From contig CM019236.1 in assembly GCA_009741485.1 (NCBI GenBank), positions 36,041,666 through 36,105,665 on the forward strand: DNA of 64,000 nt. Direction: 5' to 3'. The notes beneath the pieces are model-generated. The model saw only the letters and a list, made by a program, of their open reading frames with translations. It did not search any database and was not told the origin of the DNA. Position 1 is the first letter of the stretch, and the number at the start of each line of letters is the position of its first letter. The DNA is from Malurus cyaneus samueli (lineage: Eukaryota; Chordata; Aves; Passeriformes; Maluridae). The position numbers and the translations under genes were made by a program. Below are positions 11,781-20,600 of this stretch, piece by piece.

Positions 11781-13131
11781 GACTGTAATTTCCAGTGATT
11801 TCATTGCTGGTGTCTGAGAAGTGGTGAACATCGTTATAATAAAGGTAGAACGTATGAAGCTTCTGCAACACCGTGACTTAGACTTTGCCAGTCCATGGAA
11901 CAGAGCTGTAGAAGATAGACTCTACAATCCTATGCTCTTTCTTGCACTTGCAGAGCAAACTCTTGATCTCTCTTTCTGTCCTGTAAATCATTCAGTGGAG
12001 TGGAAAGGAGGAGAGCTAATCTCTCTAATTAAATAAGGAGTGATTCTGATGTCCTTTTACTACCCTTTGCCCAGTAGGACAGCATCTCCTTAAAGGCAAC
12101 TTTAATCTGTGTCAACCTTATTATATCCACTCAGGAAAGATTTAGCTAAAATCACCATCAGCAACAAGGTTAATTTAAAACAGCATGGAGCTTCAAATCA
12201 GGTAGGGAACTAAATGCATGCTGATTGAAAGAGAAAAGAAGCTCATCTGTGCCCTAAATATCCTCTAAGAATAACGTGCTGACTAAATAGTTTACTCCCC
12301 TCTTCTCTGGCAAAGCTTTCATAGTTTGATTTCACAAGATTTTAAGATAGTAATCTAAATATGGCAAAGGTCAGTGGGAGGTGGACTTTGAATATTAAGA
12401 TATTCTGGAATTGCAGCTAATAACAGCATGCAAGCTTGTAAATTCATTTATGCATAGACTGTAATGGATTTAAATATAGGGGTCAGTGAAAGACTATAAT
12501 GTTTGCAGATACATTTCATGCAACATGGTACTGTTTCTTGAAATTTTATCTGTACCCAGTTTCATTTATTGACGGGTAACTTACTAATGCACTAATGCTG
12601 GTCATTCAGCTCACTGATCCTGAAATGTCTTTGTATCTCAGGGATTTTAAGAAGATTTTTAAGTCTGAAATTAATCTTGTACTGCAAGTGTACATTAATT
12701 AGGATTTCATTAGTCTTCAAATAAATAATGTAAGCTCTTCAACAAAGCATTTCCTTAATAATCATATTAGAAATTGAACCTTATGCATCAATCAAAACAA
12801 TACTCTGGTTAATTTTTACTACCTTTAAATCAATAGGAAAAATGGTAGGGCAGTAAAACATTTTAAAGAAAATATAGAATGTTAATGTTTTAAGTGAAGA
12901 ATTATTTTAGCACAGTCTTCATTTGTAAAGTATTCAGCATATATTCAGCACATCATCAGCAAGAGGCTATTAGCTGCCAGTGGAAAAACCCGCTGAATAT
13001 TACTGAAAACAGATGTTATCTTCTCTTACAGAGTCATTAATTTCCCAAAAACATCAGAGTAATGTCTAATACATGGAAGTTATTTTAAAATATGCTCTCT
13101 TATGCTATGAAAGTATTTGTTAATTGGGTAG
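10559..13131. other. Non-coding stretch with a poly-T tract
   Basis: Unique AT-rich DNA. A pure T run of 28 bases lies at 11748-11775, which creates the poly-Lys in the overlapping minus frame. A local 15-base tandem duplication (gttgtactcggca) occurs near 11633-11658. No gene or named transposon was recognised. Confidence 0.5.
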
Positions 13132-13589
13132 TGTCCTAGTACCAGCCAAGGACAGGGTTAATGTCCTGCAGTAGCTGAGGGTGGATCCTGGCGCTGCGTG
13201 GATGTGCCTGGTTTGTTATTCTATATCACCTCCCTTGGATGGAAGTAGGGGACTCTTGCTTCTGGGAAAAAATGGGGTGTAGTGTCAGTTGGAAAAAAAA
13301 GATGCCAAGCAGGGAGGTCATTGCCATTTCATTCCTTTGCCAAGGGAGCAGTGGGATGGCTCTGAGAATAGTCACTTCACATCAGGTTCGACTGAGTGTT
13401 CATTTTTCATGTAATCACCCTCTTTTATACATTATTGTTATTAGTGTTGTTGATCTTACTATGTTGTTTACTTATCTCGTTACTGTATCCAGTAAATTAT
13501 TCTTGACTTGCAATCTTTACCTTTCGTCTCTTACCTGAGGCCTAGAGGGAGGTGAGTGGTTGATTTTCCGCCTGGGGTTAATCCATGAC
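13132..13589 (+). mobile_element. Solo ERV LTR, sense
   Basis: The segment starts TGTCCTAGTACCAGCC and ends with GGGGTTAATCCATGAC, matching the typical termini of the common songbird LTR that opens TGTCCTGGTTTCAGC and closes near GGGGTTAAACCACGACA (family recalled, not searched). Flanks ggtag (13127-13131) and ggcag (13590-13594) form a 5-bp duplication with one mismatch. A T/A-rich region at 13420-13500 sits where the LTR's R/U5 would lie. No viral ORFs. Confidence 0.72.
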
Positions 13590-14615
13590 GGCAGCTCCAA
13601 CTCTCGGTTTCTCAAGCATGGGAAGAATGTCACTCCAATATGGTTGATGGCAAAACAAATTGATTTGACTGGCTTGTAATTTTACCACTTAGAAAACAGA
13701 CTAGTTTGATGGTTGGTCAATGCAGATTGATGCAGCTCAATAGAGCCACCAGATGACTGTGACTTGCACCAGCTGGGGATCTAATCTATACACTTCTGTA
13801 ACAAGTCGGAGTTCCATTGCAGGTAAGGAGAGCTTCTCTGTTATTAATGCTGCATTGCCTCTGCATGAATGAGCAGAGAATGAACTATGTGTGCCTAAAA
13901 TCTCCTATTTCTATTTTTTTAACTCTTGAGATCTGAAAGTTGGAAAATAAAAGCTTTTTTCTTATAGCTGAAGGAAGGAAGGAAAGAATTTTTACCCAGG
14001 TTTAAAACTGATTGTACACTCAATGGTGGCTCCCAATGAAGGACTTACCTCTGTGCTTTTCTATAAAATTTCTAACAGTAGCCTATAAACCTCATATAGA
14101 CAGAGTGATAATGAGGGCCTCTGTTGCACTGGTGTGAAAATGACAGAGCTGTAATTTCCTCTTGAGTCTGTTTTTTTTTTCCTCCAGAGAAAAACTAAGG
14201 GACAAGTTCCTAAACAATGAAAGCAATGATACAACAGTTCTTCCATTTGAATAGGAAATTGCTTTTTGGGTAAATACAGAGATGAGTATGTCAAAGAAAG
14301 CATGAGATTTCTGCAATGCATTATTTTACCATATGGAAATAAGTTATGTTGAAACAGCTGAGGCAAACCAGTTCCGTTCTTGTACTTTGCATAATTCACT
14401 CAAAACCAAAACCCTTTTCTTTTGCATTTATCCTCTTATTTTTTGGATCCTGTTGTTCCTTTACTTCTGGTCTACATAGAGATGTATACGTAATTTAGCC
14501 TGGGTGTACAAGATATCCTTACATTTTGAGTTTTGGAAATTTTCCATTTGCAAATAAAAAATAAGCAATTATCATCAGGCTGCCTTTTCAGGTGTTTCTA
14601 ATGTACTTTTCTTAG
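13590..14615. other. Non-coding stretch
   Basis: No supported gene. The minus frame of 112 codons at 14061-14399 has no convincing splice sites and a stop just before a gtaagt-like site, so it is not called. A short ggaa repeat lies at 13972-13986. Confidence 0.45.
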
Positions 14616-14691
14616 GTGACACCTAAACCCTTCGAAATTACAGAGATAGCTTCCAAACCAGTTCCAAGGTCAACGTGTGGAATAATTGCAA
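14616..14691 (+). CDS. Candidate exon 3 of the unidentified plus-strand gene
   Basis: The acceptor is gtacttttcttag and the donor is an ideal gtaagt after GCAA. The 76-nt block is open in one frame only and reads VTPKPFEITEIASKPVPRST followed by CGIIA. It enters in phase 0, as the 4154 donor supplies, and leaves in phase 1. The other two plus frames hit stops at once. The family is not recognised. The splice sites make it one of the stronger candidates. Confidence 0.45.
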
Positions 14692-14741
14692 GTAAGTCCT
14701 AATTTCTGTTTTACATAAGCAACATTGTTCTGTCATTTTAG

Positions 14742-14791
14742 TAGCTTCACAACATGGTTGCATGTGTGCAGCAGGAAAACAGAAGGAATCT
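14742..14791 (+). CDS. Candidate exon 4, after a 50-nt intron
   Basis: The acceptor is tgttctgtcattttag and the donor gtaagc follows GAATCT. The 50-nt block reads ASQHGCMCAAGKQKES and converts the phase-1 end of 14691 into phase 0, which the block at 26429 needs. The intervening intron would be only 50 nt, below the usual vertebrate minimum of about 65-70 nt. Either it is a genuine ultrashort intron or this block is a coincidence. Confidence 0.25.
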
Positions 14792-15597
14792 GTAAGCAGG
14801 AAAATCAAAGCAATGAAAACACCTTGATAAACAAGATCCCAAAAAATAATTTGATCAGAGTAGAAATAAATTGGCAGATACTTAATTGAACTCAGTAAAG
14901 ACCGGAATACTAGCTATATGATAGACACCAGACTTAATTTTGTTACTCAGGAGTAGAATCTACATTACTGTCATCACAACTGCCATGTACAAAATAGCAC
15001 ACGTGCCAAAAAAAGGAGATGCACTTTTGTTTAGAAAGCTGACTATAGTCCATATGGGAAAACATTGTAGTCAAGGTCCACTTGTGTTGTGCTGTCCATT
15101 CTTTATGTTGAAAGTCCTAGGCACAGTGAATGTGTATTTATAAAGCCCCTGCATTTCACAGTCATGATGTTATAAACATATAACTGAAATATCCTGCAGC
15201 ATGGCATTTTCATGTAGTGAATCTTCTGAAAAAGAAGAGGAAAAATGTATTTCCAGAAGGGGAGGCCTGAGATATTTACTGCTAACGTCATTGCCAAACA
15301 TGCCAACATTTTCTAAAAAACTGTGTTGGTGAAGTTCAGTTCCCAGAGTTGAAGACACACAGACCTTTCAAACTTAAAACGCAAGGTTGAGCTCTTTGCT
15401 TGTCTGGGAATACAGGTAAACAGTGACAGCAGTTAGCTTCCATGGTGAACAGCATCAAGTCCTTCTTTCAAAACCTGCCAGAAATATCAGAGTTGGAAGG
15501 TGAGTGTACCATGTGAGAGAGAGATGCATGTGAGAAATGAAGGATTCAATTCTGTGGTGCTCTGAGAATAATCCATAGTGACCAGGATGGAGGTAGT
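14792..15597. other. Non-coding stretch
   Basis: No gene or named repeat was recognised. The short overlapping minus frames at 15103-15358 have no splice or domain support. Confidence 0.45.
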
Positions 15598-16944
15598 TGT
15601 GTTGGTTTTGCTTGGCCCAGTTTTTGGAAGTGGGGGGGCCAAAAGATGGCCTGTGAGAAGCTTCTGGAGGCTTCACACCATGTCCAGCAGACCAATTGCT
15701 GTTGGCTCTGAGGATGATGGACATGCCCCTGACCAAACCTGGGCCAACTTGGAAGATGGTGGTACACCTCTGTGAAAACATATTTAAGAAGAAAATCCAA
15801 ACAAGGGGCACACAGTAGTTTTGCGCAGGGAGGAGGCTGAGAAATATGTGAAGGATGCAGGCACCAAGGTCAGTGGAAACGGGGAGGAGACTGTTCCGGT
15901 GCCAAAGCTGGGATTCCTTTGCAGACCGTGGTGACCATGGTGGAACAGGCTGTCCCCGTGCAGCCCATGGTGACAATGGTGGAGCAGGCTGTCCCCCGCA
16001 GCCCATGGTGACCATGGCTGGAGCAGGCTGTCCCCCTGCAGCCCATGGTGACCATGGTGGAGCAGGCTGTCCCCTGCAGCCCATGGTGACCATGGTGGAG
16101 CAGGCTGTCCCCTGCAGCCCATGGTGACCAGGTGGAGAGGCTGTCCCCTGCAGCCCACTGGTGACCATGTGGAGCAGGTTGTCCCCTGCAGCCCATGGTG
16201 ACCATGGGAGCAGGCTGTCCCCCGCAGTCCATGGGGTCCACAGAGGTGCAGAGATCCACCCGCAGCCCGTGGAGGAGGGAAGGTCCCCACGCCGGCGGGC
16301 GGATGCCAAGAAGGGGCTGTGTCCAGCAGGAGAGCCATGGAGAGAGAGGCCTTGCTCCCGAGATGGAACAGCCTGGCCTTGGGCCTGCACCCAGGGGACG
16401 AGCGAGCCCACGGTGCAGCAGTTTTGGGATGACTGCCCGTGGGGGGAGTCACATTGCAGCAGATGTGTGTGGCTGCTTGCTCGTGAGATGGAACGCACGA
16501 AGAGGTTCACAGAGAACTGTCTCCATGGGAGGGACCCCATGGCAACGCAAGGGAAGGACTCCCCTCCCTCAGCAGCCACAGATCGATCCGGTGATGAACT
16601 GACCAACCCCACACCCTGAACTGACCAACCCCACACCCTGTTCCGTTCCTGCTGCTTTGCAGTCAGTGGGAACGGGGGAGGGAGTGGGGAGAAGATAGGT
16701 GTTTTAAGGGTTGTAATTTATTTCTCATTCTCCTCTGACTTTGTTAGTGATAAATTCACTTCATAATTTAAGTAGTGCCTGTTTTGTCCATCAAACAAAA
16801 CAGGCTCCTTATCTCAATTCATGAACCTTTTTTGTTAGCTTTTTTTTTCCCTTCGCTCTTCTCTACCCAGTGTGGTGGTGGGGGAGAGCAAATGAGCAGG
16901 TGTTGTGTGTGCCTGGCTTTTGGCCAGCATTCTAAACCACGACA
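15598..16944 (+). mobile_element. Solo ERV LTR, 1.35 kb, GC-rich, with internal minisatellite
   Basis: It starts TGTGTTGGTTTTGCTTGG and ends AAACCACGACA. A perfect 5-bp duplication GTAGT flanks it (15593-15597 and 16945-16949). It is homologous in opposite orientation to the element at 59001-60645: both carry the blocks ctgtgagaagc, catatttaaga/catgtttaaga, caccaaggtcagtg/caccaagtgtcaatg and repeated ctgcagcccatgg. No viral coding region is present. It hosts the tandem array at 15925-16266. The long open frames over it on both strands come from the array and low stop density and are not called as genes. Confidence 0.88.
15925..16266. repeat. 38-bp minisatellite inside the LTR
   Basis: About eight to nine head-to-tail units of 35-40 bp, each built as cccatggtgaccatggtgg, then agcaggctgtcccctgcag. 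Units differ by small indels and substitutions and fade into a diverged copy near 16229-16266. The same ctgcagcccatgg motif occurs singly in the related LTR at 60.2-60.3 kb, so the array seems to have grown by local amplification of an LTR motif. Confidence 0.93.
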
Positions 16945-17775
16945 GTAGTATATGAATCAGTTCCTGAAACAGACTGAACTGAACCTTGGGTGTCTTGTGC
17001 TGGTTATTAACAATTCTGGACTTCATTAAGTGGAAACCAAATCTTTAGAAGAGGAGAAAACCTTTGCCAATGAATCAGCAAGCAAGCCAATGAGCAAGTC
17101 CTCTGAGACAGCCCAAAACTCGTGAGGCAGTTAATTTTTAAAACCCCTGGCCCCTTCCAAAGTCCGCCTGCTGACCAGGAGCCCATTGGTTCTAGACTAT
17201 TGGGGCTCAATCCCAACCTTCCTATGCTGTCCATTGGTGGACACCTTGTGCCATCCGATTGGGGGAGCCTCTCTGGGGAGTGCAGTGTCTCCTGCTGACT
17301 GCCTGTCCCATGTGAGAAGTTGCCAGGTGAATTCCTGCCAGCAACAAAGCTTTCCCCATCTCCTGGCTGCCTCCTGCAAACTCCATGTGTGCTCTCCCTC
17401 CCCTACATGCCTCTGACAACCATTGCTGAGACAAATCAAGACTAAAAGATCAACTGAATCATAACATTCAGAAAACATATATTTATTGAATGAGTTCCTA
17501 TATTTCTTCAACTCTGTTTCTGTTATGTGGGACATTTCTGAAGGTGAGTGGGGGTGAAAAAGGGAGTTTTAGCTACATAAGAATATTGGTTTTGCAGAAG
17601 ACATGTTTGTGGACAGTGTAGACAAACTTGACATACCAGTACCATAATAAAAAATTATCCTTTACCTTTGTGCTATGAATAACTAATTCCTAGGGGTGCT
17701 ATATACATGTGTGTACATATAGGTATATATATGTGTACATATAGGTGTATATATACACTGTGTTGCGTCGAGCAG
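16945..17775. other. Non-coding stretch with a short TA/TG microsatellite
   Basis: At 17703-17758 two tandem copies of a roughly 24-bp unit (gtgtacatataggtatatat) form an alternating pyrimidine-purine tract. The remainder of the region shows no splice-supported open frame. Confidence 0.5.
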
Positions 17776-20600
17776 CAATGGATGATGGACTGTGGGGCTG
17801 TGTGGGGCATGTGGAAGGCTATCTCTGCCACTCTGCCACTTGCTGCACCTTGCCCTATCCATACTTTCTTCCTGCTCCTACTGTTCTTCTGGGTATTGGA
17901 ATGATTTCTGTGCCATAAAGCATGGCCTCCTTAACTGCTCTCAGTTCTGTAATAATCTTTGGCATTCAGCCACACCCAGCATCAGCTGTAGAGCTGTGTG
18001 TTCCCATCCGGTGATATGCCTATACACTCACACTTCCTTTAAAGCTCCTCTGTGTTCTCTACATTCATTGGCTGTTCTGCCAATGTGCTGGCTCGGACGC
18101 AGATCTCTCGAAGTGAGCCTTGTCGCATGGTCTCTCTCCGCTGATATATACTGCAAGGCGTAGTGTCAACATATGCAACATTGCGGTGTCAGCTTTGTTT
18201 GCGTAGCTGCTCACATCATTACATCATTCTCTTCTTTGCTGGTGGTGGGTGGAAGGCTAACGCAAAGGCCTCAGTAATCCCCAGTCAAGGCTCAGCCGTC
18301 TCCATTGAGCTGGGGTGTTGGAGACCGTAGGTGCCGGAAGGCTTTGAGAACGTCTGCACGTCTTCCTGTTGCCTTGGTTCCTTCAGGGCTTGGTTCCAGG
18401 TCCGCTGCTCCTCTGAGTATTGGGACGGTTTCTGTACCTTAAGCATGGCCCTTTAACTGTCTCAGTCCTGTAATGGTCTTTTTATCAGGCAACACAACAG
18501 CATCAGCGTGGGCTGTCAGTTTGTTCAGAGACCTCCCCTGCGCCCTTATGTGTTCACATATGTGCTTTCTGCAGTGTGCTGCTGAGCCCTGGATCTCAAG
18601 TTAGTCTTGTCCAGATCATCTCACGATATCCGATCGAGTGTCCAGTCATCTGTGGCACAGCTTTTGGGGCTTCTTCTTTTTCTTTTCTGGGTAGGTGTTG
18701 GAGGCTAAGTGCAGAGTCCTCAGTAGTCCCCAGTCAAGGCTCAGCCGTCTCCATCGAGCTGGGGTGTTGGAGAATGCAGGTGCCGGAAGGCTTTGAGAAC
18801 GTCCTGCACGTCTTCCTGTTGCTGTTGGTTCCTCAGGGCTTGGTTCCAGGTCCCGCTGCTCTCTGGATTCAAAGGGTTTCTGTACCTTAAGCATGGCCTT
18901 CTTAACTGTCTCAGTCCTGTAATGGTCTTTTGTATTCAGCCACACCACAGCATCTGCTGTGGGGCTGTGTGTTCCAGGTGTTTGCCTCTCCACTCCTGCC
19001 CTACTGTGTTCCACATCATGCTGTTCTGCAATGTACTGCCTGGAGCCCTGGATCTCAAGTGTAGTCTTGTCCAGGTCATCTCTCCTGATACACTCATCAG
19101 TGTCCAGCTCATCTGTGGCATCAGCTTTTGGGTGCTTCTTCTTCTTCTGCTTCTTCTTCTTCTTCTTCTTCTTCTTCTCTTCTTTGCTGGTGGTGGTGTT
19201 GGAGGCTAAGTGCAGAGTCCTCAGTAATCCCCAGTCAAGGCTCAGCCGTCTCCATTGAGCTGGGGTGTTGGAGACTGTAGGTGCCGGAAGGCTTTGAGAA
19301 CGTCCTGCACGTCTTCCTGTTGCTATTGGTTCCTTAGGGCTTGGTTCCAGGTCCTGCTGCTCCTCTGAGTATTGGACTGGTTTCTGTACCTTAAGCATGG
19401 CCTTTTTAACTGTCTCAGTCCTGTAATGGTCTTTTGTATCCAGCCACACAACAGCATCAGCTGTGGGGCTGTGTGTTCCAGGTATTTGCCTCTCTACCCC
19501 TGCCCTACTGTGTTCCACATCATGCTGTTCTGCAATGTGCTGCCTGGGGCCCTGGATCTCAAGTGTAGTCTTGTCCAGCTCATCTCTCTGATACATCTAT
19601 CAGTGTCAGTTCATCTGTGGCATCAGCTTTGGGGCTGTTCACTTCTTCTTTCTGGGGTGGTGTGGGAGGTAAGTGCAGAGCACTCTGTACTTTCCAGACA
19701 AGTCTTGGCCATCTCCATTGAGCTGGGGTATTGGAGACTGTAGGTGCCGGAAGACTTTGAGAATGTTCTGCAGGTCTTCCTGTTGCTGTTGGTTCCTCAG
19801 GGCTTGGTTCCAGGTCCTGCTGCTCCTCTGAGTATTCAAAGGGTTTCTGTACCTTAAGCATGGCCTTCTTAGCTGTCTCAGTCCTGTAATGGTCTTTTAT
19901 ATCTAGCCACACCACAGCATCAGCTGTGGGGCTGTGTGTTCCAGGTGTTTTCCTCTCCACCCCTGCCCTACTGTGTTCCACATCATGCTGTTCTGCAATG
20001 TGCTGCCTGGAGCCCTGGATCTCAAGTGTAGCCTTGTCCAGATCATCTCTCCAGATATACCGATCAGTGTCCAGCTCATCTGTGGCATCAGCTTTTGGGT
20101 GCTTCTTCTTCTCTTGTCTGCTGGTGGTGGTGTTGGAGGCTAAGTGCAGACCCTTCTGTAGTCCCCAGTCAAGGCTCAGCCGTCTCTGTAGAGCTGGGGT
20201 GTTGGAGAATGTAGCTGAAGGAAGGGTTTGGGCCCATTCCGCATATTTTTCTGTTTCTCTTGGTTTCTTTGGGCTTGGATCCAGGGCTTGTTGCTCTGCG
20301 TGTTCAAAGGGTTTCTGTACCATAAGCAGGGGCTTCTTAACTACGTCAGTCTCCTGGTAATCTTTTGTATCCAGGAATACCACAGAATCAGCTGTGTGAC
20401 TGTTCCCCGTATATCCTGGCTGCTCTGCTGGGGCTGTTACTCTCATCCCCTCACCTGTGCCTTGTTCCAGGTGTCTCTTCTCTTCCATGTGCTCTGCAGA
20501 TCCCTGGAACACAGCTCTGTTTTGAATCTCATCTCTGATGTCCTGGGCTGTGTCCAGGGGAACCCGGCCATCAGCTGTGGGGCTGTGAGGTGTTTGTGCT
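17776..20600 (-). repeat. Tandem array of about 470-bp coding repeats, decaying toward one end
   Basis: Anchor sequences recur at intervals of about 460-510 bp. On the plus strand, the segment tgtccagctcatctgtggca lies near 18638, 19100, 19608 and 20068, with a broken version near 18150. Each unit encodes about 155 residues on the minus strand with the order DELDTD, DDLDKATLEIQGSRQH, AEQHDVEHSRAGVER, PTADAVVWLD, YRTETVKKAMLKVQKPF and PSPEEPTATGR. The 20.1-20.6 kb copy is a diverged founder-like unit. Those at 18.66-20.1 kb are intact or nearly so. The 18.19-18.66 kb unit carries several frameshifts and the 17.78-18.19 kb unit is barely recognisable. Confidence 0.9.
18646..19596 (-). pseudogene. 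Frameshifted continuation of the repeat-rich ORF (316 codons)
   Basis: It begins MYQRDELDKTTLEIQGPRQH and carries two further copies of the C-terminal repeat in a frame shifted by one base from the 1,050-codon ORF. The frames overlap at 19580-19596, exactly where a single G is missing relative to the equivalent place in sister repeats (gagctgacactg against gagctggacactg). A (CTT)n tract at 19134-19177 gives a Lys-rich run. It stops in a Lys-rich tail at 18646, after which the repeats are riddled with indels. It may be a real disabled end, an assembly error, or the tail of a gene truncated upstream. Confidence 0.6.

Noticed and set aside
15455..16636. 393-codon minus frame and overlapping long frames on both strands
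   Set aside because: All lie over the GC-rich LTR and its minisatellite. The periodic Gly/Pro/Trp-rich translations simply mirror the 38-bp DNA repeat and are open in several frames at once, so there is no evidence of a protein gene.
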